Source of the DNA: Thiotrichaceae bacterium
GTDB taxonomy: Bacteria; Pseudomonadota; Gammaproteobacteria; Beggiatoales; Beggiatoaceae
Length of the DNA: 64,000 nt
Reading direction: 5' to 3'
NCBI GenBank assembly: GCA_028688145.1
Contig: JAQTYU010000002.1
Coordinates: forward strand, 62,001 to 126,000
The notes beneath the pieces are model-generated. The model worked only from the letters and a program-made list of their open reading frames with translations, was not told the origin of the DNA and ran no database searches. Position numbers and translations under genes: made by a program. Below are positions 52,123 through 62,425 of the stretch, one piece after another (position 1 is the first letter of the stretch; each line of letters begins with the position of its first letter).

Positions 52123-53793
52123 ATGAAACATGCTGCCCTGACGTGGGTTAAGGTAACGATTGACGAAAGCCTCAAACAAACACGCCAAGCACTTGAGCAG
52201 TTTGTGGAAAACCCCAATGAAACTGCACCGTTGCAGCAGTGTGTATTGCTGCTGCACGAAATTCGTGGGGTGTTGAGTATTCTGGAATTACAAACCGCCG
52301 CCCTGCTCGTCCAAGATATTGAAGTGACGATTCGGACTTTGTTGGCGGGGAAAATTGCAGGCGATACTCAAACCTATGACATCTTGATGCGCGCCCTGTT
52401 GCAATTGCCCAATTATTTAGACCATTTGACCATCGTGCAACAAGATATGCCTGTTGCATTGTTGCCCTTGCTTAACGAATTACGTGCCCTTCGTAAGCAA
52501 CCTGCTTTAGCTGCTTCAAGTTTTTTCACGCCTGATTTAAACACTGTGATTCCTGTCGCGGCTGCGCCCAAATTGGCAGATGATAAGTTTAAAGACTATA
52601 TCAACAAGATGCGGGCAGCATTTCAAAAAAGCTTGATGGCTCTGCTCAAAAATCCTAAAGAGGGCGAATCTTGGAAAATGTTGTACACCGTGATGCAGCG
52701 TTTACAACAAGCCACAGGCACAGCGCCTTTAACCAAATTGTGGTGGATCAGTGAAGGTTTGCTGGAAGCCATTTTGCAGCGCGGTTTAGAACCCAGCACT
52801 GCGATTTTAAATGCGTTCAAGCAACTGGATGGGATTTTGAAATCCTTGGCAGAGCATGGCAATGCCGCCTTGAGACTTGCCCCGCCAAAGCCATTACTCA
52901 ATAATTTATTGTATTTTGCCGCCCATGCCCGTTCTACAGGCAAACAAATTTTAGCGGTGAAAGAAGTTTTTAAACTGTCCGCCTATTTGCCGACAGAAGC
53001 CGAATTACAAGCGGCGCGGATGATTCTCACAGGGCCTGACATCGAATTAATGAAAACAGTCATCACCTTGTTAAAAGATGATTTTACCCGTGTCGAAGAA
53101 ACTTTAGATATTTTCAATCGTGCTGAAAATCCTTCCGTGTCCGAACTTGCGCCCTTGGTCGAAATGTTATCGAACATGGGGAATACTTTGGGCTTATTAG
53201 GCTTGATGGTGCAGCGTAATTCCTTGTTACAACAAGCAAAATTAATCAAAGACATTGTTGAAGAACGTAGCCCACCCGAACAACAAGCCTTTTTAGACAT
53301 AGCCAATAATTTGTTGAAAGTCTCTACCGCCTTGGAAATTTTGGGAGTTCAAGGGGTGCACGCACGCCAATTGCTCCAACAAAGTTTAAACACTGCTTAT
53401 TCCGCGACCCCACAATTTAAACTGGTGCTGAGTGTTGCAGTGTCCGAGGCAAAAACTGAATTAAGCCAAGTGATTCAACCGATTGTAAGCTTTTTAGATA
53501 ATCCCGCCCAACAAGATGAAAGTTTAATGGCAGTGCCTGAACGCCTCAAACAAATTGGGGGCTTTTTAAGTATTGCTTCTGAAGATCGGGCAGCCAAATT
53601 GTTAAACCATTGTAATCGTTACATTGAGCATACTTTTATTAAAAATCGTAGAGTACCCCCTGAAAATCAACAAAAAGCTTTAGCAGATGCGCTAATTAGC
53701 TTGGAGATGTTTTTAGACACCTTGGCGGGTAATCCGATGGATGCTAAAGGAATTTTAGACATTACGGCTAAGTGTGCGGCACAGCTTCAATAG
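52123..53793 (+). CDS. FimL-like / ChpA N-terminal-domain protein
   Basis: 556 residues, helical, no membrane segment. The opening (LTWVKVTIDESLKQTRQALE, CVLLLHEIRGVLSILELQTA, ALLVQDIE) resembles the N-terminal domain of Pseudomonas ChpA and its stand-alone paralogue FimL: Hpt-like folds without a usable phospho-His. It sits exactly where the 5' part of chpA should be, 43 bases before the kinase gene, so here the scaffold part is a separate protein. Likely helps dock ChpA to the pole or to PilG. AAGGTG ends five bases before the start. Confidence 0.82.
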   Translation: MKHAALTWVKVTIDESLKQTRQALEQFVENPNETAPLQQCVLLLHEIRGVLSILELQTAALLVQDIEVTIRTLLAGKIAGDTQTYDILMRALLQLPNYLDHLTIVQQDMPVALLPLLNELRALRKQPALAASSFFTPDLNTVIPVAAAPKLADDKFKDYINKMRAAFQKSLMALLKNPKEGESWKMLYTVMQRLQQATGTAPLTKLWWISEGLLEAILQRGLEPSTAILNAFKQLDGILKSLAEHGNAALRLAPPKPLLNNLLYFAAHARSTGKQILAVKEVFKLSAYLPTEAELQAARMILTGPDIELMKTVITLLKDDFTRVEETLDIFNRAENPSVSELAPLVEMLSNMGNTLGLLGLMVQRNSLLQQAKLIKDIVEERSPPEQQAFLDIANNLLKVSTALEILGVQGVHARQLLQQSLNTAYSATPQFKLVLSVAVSEAKTELSQVIQPIVSFLDNPAQQDESLMAVPERLKQIGGFLSIASEDRAAKLLNHCNRYIEHTFIKNRRVPPENQQKALADALISLEMFLDTLAGNPMDAKGILDITAKCAAQLQ

Positions 53794-53836
53794 TGCCCAC
53801 TGACATCACACTGAATTTGCTTATTGAGACGCGACA

Positions 53837-56800
53837 ATGAAATTGCTTGATATTCCAGCACAGACCCCAGCTTCTGAAGTGGATGAGGAAATCCTTGAGA
53901 TTTTCATTGAAGAAGTGCAGGAAGTTCTCGAAGAAATTAATAATAGTTTTGTTGAATGGAAAGCCGATCCTAATGATGCCGAGGCTGCCACGGTGTTGCG
54001 TCGCGCGTTTCATACCCTGAAAGGCAGCGGGCGTTTAGTGGGTGCGACGGTGATTGGGGAATTGGGCTGGAAGTTTGAAAACATGCTCAATCGCGTGCTT
54101 GATGGCAACTTACCCCGCAATGAATTATTACTCAGTTTAATTGCGCAAGTGGCGGGCGTAATTCCCGGCATGATTGAACATTTCAGAAATACTGAGCCGC
54201 TGGATTACAAAGAAGTCTTATTAATTTCTCAAGCTGAATGTTTTGCACAAACCAAAGGGCAAAGCCTTGGGGAGTTTGACGCGCCCGAAGGCTTTGTTCA
54301 AGAAACAGTCGCAACTCCCGTTGCAGAATCTGCACCACCAAAAATCCAAACGCCTGAACCCGTTAAAATCGCGCCTGCCGAAGTTGAAGAAGAGCTTGAA
54401 TCTGAACCCTTAACCGCTTTTGAAGAAGACATTGCGCTGGAAAGTGACGATGATTTTGCAGGGGATGCGCTGATGTCTTTGGGCGAGGGTGATCAGAGTT
54501 TTGGGGAATTACCCAGCTTTGACGATTTTTCCGACGCACCCACCGACATTCCCAATGATGATCCTTTTGGGGAATTGCCAAGCAGTGAAGATTTATTTGA
54601 AAGTAGCCTCGATGATTTACTGGCTGTGGAAGAAGTTATTCCTGACATGCCCGAGGTGCTTGAAACGGTTGCCCCTGTTGCCAAGCTCTCAGCCAATGAT
54701 GATGATGAACTTGATCCCGTTTTGCTGGAGATTTTCAAAAATGAAGCTGAGCAACATCTGCAAAATTTGAAAAAATTCTTGATTGAGTATGAAGATAATC
54801 CTACACAAATCATGTCTCAACCGCCAGAACGTGCATTTCATACTTTAAATGGCAGTTCTAAAAGCGTTAATTTATTAGAAATCGCAGCCTTTGCCGCGCC
54901 CATGGAACAATTATCACGGGTCATGTTTGAACGCAAAGTCGTTCCCACCCCCGAACAAGTTGCCTTATTTTATGAAGCGGTCGATGTCATCGAAAAATTA
55001 TTAATCGGTGAAAAAGTCGATGCGGCACAAAAACAACGTTTCTTGCGTGAAGTCAACTTGATGCAAGAAAGTGTTGGGAAAGCTGTTTCCACGCCTGTTG
55101 TCTCCAATCTGGTGACAAACGAAAATAAAGTCGCTGCCTCGACAATTCAGCCGACTCCTGTGCCCACAGTGTTTGCACAACCCAGCCCCGCGCCTATTGC
55201 CGAACATGTTCATGACATGGCAAGTGACGAGTTCATGTCGATCTTCTTGGATGAAGCCGACGAAATTCTTGAAAATACGCAGTCTTTATTAGAGCGTTGG
55301 CAAGCCAATCCCCAAAACATGCAATTAATGAAAGAATTGCAACGCGAGCTACACACTTTAAAAGGTGGAGCGCGTATGGTGGGGATTATTCCAATGGGCG
55401 ATTTAAGCCATCAATTGGAATCGGTGCTCACCAAAATTGTTGAAGGCAACGCCCAAAGTAATCCTAAATTACAAGAAATTGTACAAACCAGTGTCGATGA
55501 ATTAGCGGCAATGTTGGAGTCGGTGCGTAATGGCGAACCTTTAAGAAGTCCCCTCGCACTGATTAAACAAATTGAAATCGGGTTTGCAGGCGGCGATATT
55601 TCACAAGTCAGCCTGCCTGTGGAAGAAGCCCCTAAAGTCGTTGCACCTGTGGCGGCTAAACCAAAACCTGTGGCAGCCACGGAAGATTCAGAAGTCAGCA
55701 GCAAGCCGACCGAGAAATCCGCTGATAAAGATTCAGAAATGGATGCGGAAGATCGCATTCGAGTACGGGTCACACTGATTGATAAACTCACCAGTTTGGC
55801 GGGCGAACTTTCGATTTCCCGCGCCCACATGGAACAGCAACAAGGTTCAGTCAAAAATAACCTTGGCGAAATGGAACAAACCGTGATTCGTTTGCGCGAT
55901 CAATTGCGCCGTTTGGACATCGAAACTGAAGCACAAATTATGTCCAGTTTCCGCGATATGCCCGACGAGGACGAATTTGATCCGCTGGAATTAGACCGTT
56001 TTTCCTCGATGCAGCAGTTGTCACGCGGTTTGATGGAAACCGTGAGCGACTTGCTCAGCATTCAAGATTATATGAAAACCCTGACCCGCCAAATGGATGC
56101 TTTGCTGATTCAGCAAACTCGCATCGGGGCAGAGTTGCAAGATGGGATTATGCGCACACGCATGATTCCTTTTTCACGGATTTCCCCCCGTTTACAACGG
56201 ATTGCACGTTTGACTTCTCGCGAATTGCACAAGCAAGTGGATTTCGTAATCAACGGGGAAAATATCGAATTTGAACGTACGGTATTAAATCGTATCGTTG
56301 CCCCTTTGGAACACATGCTGCGCAATGCGATTGGGCACGGGGTTGAAGAACCAGACATGCGCTTGCAAGCAGGCAAGTCACAAACGGCAAAAATTACTGT
56401 AGATTTATCACGCGAAGGCACGGATTTAATTATCAAATTGGGTGACGATGGCGCAGGTTTGAATTTATCCGCGATTCGCGCCAAGGCTGAAGAACGTCAA
56501 TTATTAAAACCGGGCGCAGTGATTAGCGACCAAGATTTAATGCAGTTTATTCTTGAACCTGCGTTCAGTACCGCAAAAGCGATTACTCAAGTTTCAGGGC
56601 GCGGCGTGGGCATGGACGTTGCCAACAGCGAAATCAAGCAGTTGGGTGGTTCATTACAAATTCACTCGCGCACGGGTGAAGGCACGCTGTTTGAAATTCG
56701 CCTGCCGATGTCGTTGACGATTCACCAAGCTTTGATGGTTCACCTTGGCGAAGAAACCATGGCAATTCCTTTGGCAAACGTGGATGCAGTATTACGCGCC

Positions 56801-57604
56801 CCAGCACAAGATGTACTCCCGCAAAATCAAGAAGATATGCGTTATTATACCTATATGGATAACGATTATCGCTTGTGCTATCTCGGGGAACTTTTGGGCT
56901 TGGGCAGACCGGTGTTACAAGACAAGTCGTTAATGCCGATGTTGCTGGTACGGGTTGCCGAACGGCGGATTGCGCTGTTAGTTGATAAGATTGAAGGCAG
57001 CCGTGAAATTGTGGTCAAACCTGTGGGACCACAAATCAGCAATATTCGCTGGATTGCAGGCGCAACAATTCTTGGGGATGGACGTGTGGTCTTGATTTTA
57101 GACGTGCCCACCTTGGCACGCGCTGATACTACCATTCGCCGCGAAGTCACTGCACCTAACAGTTTGGGCGTAATGGAAACCACCACCGTTGAAGCCGCAC
57201 CTGCGGTCACGATTATGGTGGTCGATGACTCGATTACAGTGCGTAAAGTCACCGCCCGCTTGTTGAAACGCCAAGGTATGGAAGTTTTAACCGCCAAAGA
57301 CGGGGTCGATGCGGTCGCACAATTGCAAGAACATACGCCTGATTTAATGCTGATGGATATTGAAATGCCACGCATGGACGGCTACGAATTGGCAACCCAA
57401 GTGCGCAATACGCCTCATCTCAAAGATGTGCCGATTATTATGATTACCTCGCGCACCGGCACGAAACACCGTGACCGCGCTGAAAAGATTGGGATTAATC
57501 GTTATTTAGGCAAACCTTTTAACGAAACCGAATTATTAGAAAATATCAATGCATTGCTTGCAGAAGTTCGCGCTCGCCCGAAAGTAGAGCAGCCTGTCGC
57601 TTAA
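53837..57604 (+). CDS. chpA: Hybrid chemosensory histidine kinase ChpA/PilL (short form)
   Basis: CheA-type kinase of the Pil-Chp pathway, 1255 residues against about 2470 in Pseudomonas. Three Hpt domains with His59 (FHTLKGSGRLVG), His335 (FHTLNGSSKSVN, Lys replaced by Asn) and His506 (LHTLKGGARMVG), separated by acidic, Pro-rich linkers. Then dimerisation/P3 helices, HATPase (HMLRNAIGHGVEEP near 824, GDDGAGLN, SGRGVGMDVA), CheW-like domain (about 965-1100) and a C-terminal receiver (VVDDSITVRKVTARLL, Asp in LMDIEMPRMDGYE near 1174, LGKPF). Own start codon and gap from the preceding gene show a true split, not a frameshift. Confidence 0.94.
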   Translation: MKLLDIPAQTPASEVDEEILEIFIEEVQEVLEEINNSFVEWKADPNDAEAATVLRRAFHTLKGSGRLVGATVIGELGWKFENMLNRVLDGNLPRNELLLSLIAQVAGVIPGMIEHFRNTEPLDYKEVLLISQAECFAQTKGQSLGEFDAPEGFVQETVATPVAESAPPKIQTPEPVKIAPAEVEEELESEPLTAFEEDIALESDDDFAGDALMSLGEGDQSFGELPSFDDFSDAPTDIPNDDPFGELPSSEDLFESSLDDLLAVEEVIPDMPEVLETVAPVAKLSANDDDELDPVLLEIFKNEAEQHLQNLKKFLIEYEDNPTQIMSQPPERAFHTLNGSSKSVNLLEIAAFAAPMEQLSRVMFERKVVPTPEQVALFYEAVDVIEKLLIGEKVDAAQKQRFLREVNLMQESVGKAVSTPVVSNLVTNENKVAASTIQPTPVPTVFAQPSPAPIAEHVHDMASDEFMSIFLDEADEILENTQSLLERWQANPQNMQLMKELQRELHTLKGGARMVGIIPMGDLSHQLESVLTKIVEGNAQSNPKLQEIVQTSVDELAAMLESVRNGEPLRSPLALIKQIEIGFAGGDISQVSLPVEEAPKVVAPVAAKPKPVAATEDSEVSSKPTEKSADKDSEMDAEDRIRVRVTLIDKLTSLAGELSISRAHMEQQQGSVKNNLGEMEQTVIRLRDQLRRLDIETEAQIMSSFRDMPDEDEFDPLELDRFSSMQQLSRGLMETVSDLLSIQDYMKTLTRQMDALLIQQTRIGAELQDGIMRTRMIPFSRISPRLQRIARLTSRELHKQVDFVINGENIEFERTVLNRIVAPLEHMLRNAIGHGVEEPDMRLQAGKSQTAKITVDLSREGTDLIIKLGDDGAGLNLSAIRAKAEERQLLKPGAVISDQDLMQFILEPAFSTAKAITQVSGRGVGMDVANSEIKQLGGSLQIHSRTGEGTLFEIRLPMSLTIHQALMVHLGEETMAIPLANVDAVLRAPAQDVLPQNQEDMRYYTYMDNDYRLCYLGELLGLGRPVLQDKSLMPMLLVRVAERRIALLVDKIEGSREIVVKPVGPQISNIRWIAGATILGDGRVVLILDVPTLARADTTIRREVTAPNSLGVMETTTVEAAPAVTIMVVDDSITVRKVTARLLKRQGMEVLTAKDGVDAVAQLQEHTPDLMLMDIEMPRMDGYELATQVRNTPHLKDVPIIMITSRTGTKHRDRAEKIGINRYLGKPFNETELLENINALLAEVRARPKVEQPVA

Positions 57605-57678
57605 GCTTGCTGCTGCATTTCTATGACAATTTGTATTTTGTATAAGGAGAACGCGGCTTTGCCGTGTTAGAGAAAAAC

Positions 57679-58176
57679 ATGTCCGTTCAAGATGTGGTGC
57701 GTAGCCTGCTGATTCCCGTCAAAGGGGGACAGTTTTTATTACCCAGTGCGGTGGTTGCTGAAGTTACTCCGCATCAGAACATGCTCGAAAAAATGGAAAA
57801 CCAGCCTGCGTGGTTAGCGGGTATTTTCGTGTGGCGTAATCAGCGCGTGCCTTTGCTCGCGTTGGATGAAATTTTAGGCATTTCCGCCGCAGACAGCGCG
57901 CGAGAATATTATACCGTGGTGTTGTATGGTTTAGATGCCAATCAAATTTTGCCGTTTTATGCTTTTCTCGCCACCGATGTGCCGCGTGCTTTGGCAATGA
58001 AGGAACGGGATATTAATTTATTGGGCGATGCGGTGCCGCAAGGGATTGCACATAAAGTACAAGTTCAGTATGAAGACACGCAGGAAGCCGCATGGTTGCC
58101 TGATGTCACTTATTTTGAAAACTTATTACGTAAATCTCAGCCTTTGGTTGTTGCCTTACACCATCCTGTTGTGTAA
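57679..58176 (+). CDS. chpC: CheW-like protein ChpC
   Basis: About 165 residues, CheW fold (LLIPVKGGQFLLPSAVVAEV, AWLAGIFVWRNQRVPLLALDE). In Pseudomonas ChpC is a second CheW linked to additional receptors. Alternative in-frame GTG at 57664. AAGGAG (57644-57649) is followed by an AACGCGGC/GCCGTGTT hairpin that would bring this site closer to the start if folded. Last gene of the operon; chpB (methylesterase) and pilK (methyltransferase) are not present, so adaptation genes must be elsewhere or absent. Confidence 0.85.
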   Translation: MSVQDVVRSLLIPVKGGQFLLPSAVVAEVTPHQNMLEKMENQPAWLAGIFVWRNQRVPLLALDEILGISAADSAREYYTVVLYGLDANQILPFYAFLATDVPRALAMKERDINLLGDAVPQGIAHKVQVQYEDTQEAAWLPDVTYFENLLRKSQPLVVALHHPVV

Positions 58177-58317
58177 GCAAACCGCGCTCATTAATAGTTC
58201 TTGGGCTTGAAAGGCGTATTTATTTGAAAGGAGCATTCCTCAAATAGTCACTGACTGGTTTAAGGAATGCTTGAACATAATAAACGACCTCATCTCTACA
58301 GGTTGCGGAATTTAGGA

Positions 58318-59580
<1,263 letters not shown>

Positions 59581-60639
59581 TTATTTGTCATCTTTCAATG
59601 AAGCCATGTCGATGACAAAACGGTATTTCACATCGCTTTTCAGCATCCGCCCATAAGCGGCATTAATGTCTTGCATTTTGATGACTTCGATGTCAGAAGT
59701 AATATTATGTTCACCGCAGAAATCCAGCATTTCCTGCGTTTCTGCAATGCCGCCAATCAGCGAACCTGCCACCGATTTACGCCCCAGAATCAGCGGTACG
59801 GTGTTCAAGAATGGCTCTAAACCGCCCAAATAACCGACTAACACTAAAGTGCCATTAAGCGACAAGGTGGGGATATAAGGATTGATGTCATGCACATAAG
59901 GCACGGTGTCAATAATCAAATCAAATTGACCTTTCACCGCTGCCATTTGCGCCGCATCGGTAGAAAGTACAATGCGATCCGCGCCTAAATCACGCGCATC
60001 TTGCTCTTTTCCGGGAGAACGGGTGAATAAAGTGATGTGGCTGCCCAAGGCTTTCCCCAGTTTCAGAGCCATGTGACCCAAACCGCCTAAACCCACCACC
60101 GCCACTTTGCTATTTTTGCCTGCCTTCCAATGACGCAAAGGCGACCATGTGGTAATCCCTGCACACAGCAACGGTGCTGCTCCTGCGAGGTCTAAGCCTT
60201 CGGGAATTTTTAACACAAACTTATCGGAAACTACGATTTTTTCGGAGTAGCCCCCAAAGGTGAAGCCTTCATTATGGCGATCTGGCGTATTGTAGGTATA
60301 CGTCCCTTTTTCACAATACTGCTCCAGCCCCTGTTCACAGGCATCGCAGTGCTGACAAGAATCCACCATGCAGCCCACGCCCACGTTATCCCCTGCTTTG
60401 AAACGCGTGACCGCTGTTCCAACCGCCAGCACCCGCCCAATAATTTCATGTCCGGGCACTAAAGGATAATGTGCATTGCCCCAGTCATTGCGGATACTGT
60501 GCAGATCGGAGTGACAAACCCCGCAATAAAGAATTTCAATCACCACATCGTCTGGGCAGGGTTCGCGCCGCGCAAAATGATAGGGGCTTAAATCATCCGT
60601 AGGTGTGTGGGCTGCATATCCAAGGACATCGATGCTCAT
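59581..60639 (-). CDS. Zinc-dependent alcohol dehydrogenase (YahK/CAD-like)
   Basis: NAD(P)-dependent medium-chain dehydrogenase, 352 residues. Catalytic zinc: CGVCHSDLH and GHEIIGRV; structural zinc: four Cys in CQHCDACEQGLEQYC. Nucleotide fold VAVVGLGGLGHMALKLGKALG, the pattern of NADP-preferring YahK/cinnamyl-alcohol-type aldehyde reductases. ATG 60639 chosen (GGAGA about nine bases upstream); the frame continues to 60678 without another site. Divergent from a LysR regulator, its probable controller. Confidence 0.92.
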   Translation of the reverse strand: MSIDVLGYAAHTPTDDLSPYHFARREPCPDDVVIEILYCGVCHSDLHSIRNDWGNAHYPLVPGHEIIGRVLAVGTAVTRFKAGDNVGVGCMVDSCQHCDACEQGLEQYCEKGTYTYNTPDRHNEGFTFGGYSEKIVVSDKFVLKIPEGLDLAGAAPLLCAGITTWSPLRHWKAGKNSKVAVVGLGGLGHMALKLGKALGSHITLFTRSPGKEQDARDLGADRIVLSTDAAQMAAVKGQFDLIIDTVPYVHDINPYIPTLSLNGTLVLVGYLGGLEPFLNTVPLILGRKSVAGSLIGGIAETQEMLDFCGEHNITSDIEVIKMQDINAAYGRMLKSDVKYRFVIDMASLKDDK

Positions 60640-60862
60640 GTTTATTTCTCCAGAAAGACGTGTTGAAGTTTGTTTCAAAGGACGGTGCTCGCTTTGGCAA
60701 GCACAGGAGATAATAATCTGTTTTCTCGGAGTTTAAGTGCTAACGTCATATTTTTATTTGAGCGAGACAAGCTTCTCAGTATTGACAAGCAAGAGTGTAG
60801 CAAGCAAAGATCACCACGATAAGATACTATAATTTGCTTAGACTTATGAGGTAGTTTCATAA
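60640..60862. promoter_or_regulatory. Divergent promoter region, alcohol dehydrogenase / LysR
   Basis: 223-base gap between divergently read genes, where a LysR protein would typically bind. It contains CAAGCACAGG and GACAAGCAAGAG pieces and AT-rich tracts. No T-N11-A operator could be fixed with confidence. Confidence 0.4.
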
Positions 60863-61756
60863 ATGCCGCGTGAAAGTTTCGACGATCTGTTAGCTTTTAT
60901 CGCTGTTGCAAGGGAAAGAAGCTTTACCCGTGCAGCGGCAAAATTGGGCGTAACTCAATCGGCATTGAGTCATAGCATTCGTGAATTGGAAGAGAAATTG
61001 GGATTACGCCTGCTGACCCGAACCACCCGCAGCGTCTCGCCCACCGAGGCAGGGGAACGTTTGCTTCAGACAGCCGCGCCCAGAATTGAAGAAATCAAAG
61101 CCGAACTTCAGGCACTTCGCGAACTGCATGAAAAACCCGTCGGCACTTTTCGGATTTCCGCTGCTGAGCATTCTGTGGACAGTATTCTCTGGCCAAAATT
61201 GGCGAAATTCCTACTCGATTATCCTGGGATTAAAATTGAAATCAATATCAATTATGGCATGGTGGATATTGTTGCCGAACGCTACGATGCGGGTGTACGG
61301 CTCGGAAATGATGTTGCAAAAGATATGATTGCCGTGCGGATTGCGCCAGACCTGCGCATGGTGATTGTGGGGGCAAGCAGTTATTTTGAAAATCATCCTA
61401 TTCCTTTAACGCCCCAAGATTTGGCTTTGCACAATTGTATTGCACTGCGCCTGCCAACTCATGACAGTCTTTATGCGTGGGAATTAATTAAAGAGGGTCA
61501 CGAAATCAAAGTAGCGGCACAAGGGCAATGGGTATTTAACAGCGGCTCACAAATACTCAAGGCGGCTTTAGCAGGTTTTGGTTTGGCGTATTTGCCCGAA
61601 GATATGGTTCAAGAACAAGTAAATGTGGGACGTTTAAAGCAAGTGCTGGAAGATTGGTCTCCGACTTTTCCAGGTTATCACTTGTATTATCCCAGTCGTC
61701 GCCAAGCCTCAAAGGGATTCACTTTACTGGTCAATGCGCTACGTTATTCCTATTAG
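60863..61756 (+). CDS. LysR-family transcriptional regulator
   Basis: 297 residues. N-terminal winged helix-turn-helix (FDDLLAFIAVARERSFTRAA, KLGVTQSALSHSIRELEEKL, LLTRTTRSVSPTEAG) and a C-terminal effector domain of the type-2 periplasmic-binding fold. It belongs by sequence to the large group that controls adjacent oxidoreductase genes. Divergent from the zinc alcohol dehydrogenase, which is the likely target. Start ATG 60863 preceded by a weak GAGGTAG (60849-60855). Confidence 0.92.
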   Translation: MPRESFDDLLAFIAVARERSFTRAAAKLGVTQSALSHSIRELEEKLGLRLLTRTTRSVSPTEAGERLLQTAAPRIEEIKAELQALRELHEKPVGTFRISAAEHSVDSILWPKLAKFLLDYPGIKIEININYGMVDIVAERYDAGVRLGNDVAKDMIAVRIAPDLRMVIVGASSYFENHPIPLTPQDLALHNCIALRLPTHDSLYAWELIKEGHEIKVAAQGQWVFNSGSQILKAALAGFGLAYLPEDMVQEQVNVGRLKQVLEDWSPTFPGYHLYYPSRRQASKGFTLLVNALRYSY

Positions 61757-61882
61757 CACTGTTTTCATTTTAAATTATTATTATTTCCCCAGAAGATAAC
61801 TTGCTATTTTCGAGTATTGATTTATTATAAATTACTAATATAGATAATTTATCAAATGGCTCATTTCAAAAAGGATAGTTTT

Positions 61883-62080
61883 ATGAAAACCAATGTCGGT
61901 GGTATTGATCGAGTTTTACGCATTATTTTAGGCGTGATTATGATTAGCGCAGGCGTTTATTTGCACAGTTGGTGGGGCGCAATTGGTGCAATACCTTTGC
62001 TAACGGGCTTAATTCGCTGGTGTCCGCTGTATATGCCCTTTGGTTTATCCAGTTGTGCCGTTCCCCCCAAAACTGAATAA
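61883..62080 (+). CDS. DUF2892 (YgaP-like) inner-membrane protein
   Basis: 65 residues: NVGGIDRVLRIILGVIMISA, then two hydrophobic helices and a Cys-containing end (GLIRWCPLYMPFGLSSC), the DUF2892 pattern. In some proteins this domain is fused to rhodanese, hinting at sulfur handling. ATG 61883 is chosen because AAAGGAT is seven bases upstream; the frame opens at 61856. Confidence 0.85.
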   Translation: MKTNVGGIDRVLRIILGVIMISAGVYLHSWWGAIGAIPLLTGLIRWCPLYMPFGLSSCAVPPKTE

Positions 62081-62099
62081 GCTATTTTTATAAAACCTG

Positions 62100-62177
62100 A
62101 CTGCATCCTTTGAGGCTAAAGTAATACTTTAATAAAAAAGCCTATTTTTTGTTAATAGGATGCAGTTAGTGTTTTTT
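62100..62177 (+). terminator. Branched terminator-like structure after the DUF2892 gene
   Basis: ACTGCATCCT (62100-62109) pairs with AGGATGCAGT (62157-62166), closing an inner AGGCT/AGCCT hairpin, and TTTTTT follows at 62172-62177. It ends the upstream unit. Confidence 0.6.
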
Positions 62178-62425
62178 AGATTTATTCTGTGCTTGTCTAT
62201 AATTTTTACTCGTCTGTATTTTCAAAATCCCACCCATAATTAACTAATAACTCTTTGTATTACATATTTAATATTTAGCAGCGTCATTATTCAATATATT
62301 AAATTTTTTATGGAAACACTGTAATTTTTTAGTCCTAGCAAGCATGATTTTTCCAAACATCTGCTAGAATTACAGGGCAACTATAAAAATTATCAATCCC
62401 TATTGAAAAAAAGGAGTGCCGCCAA
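62178..62425. other. AT-rich spacer before lctP
   Basis: No gene seen. Presumed promoter region of the permease; AAGGAG at 62411-62416 is its ribosome binding site. Confidence 0.4.

Noticed and set aside
53793..53837. Frameshift or broken chpA
   Set aside because: Both genes have complete ends: the first has its own stop after a full-looking domain, the second its own ATG, with 43 bases between. A genuine split is simpler.
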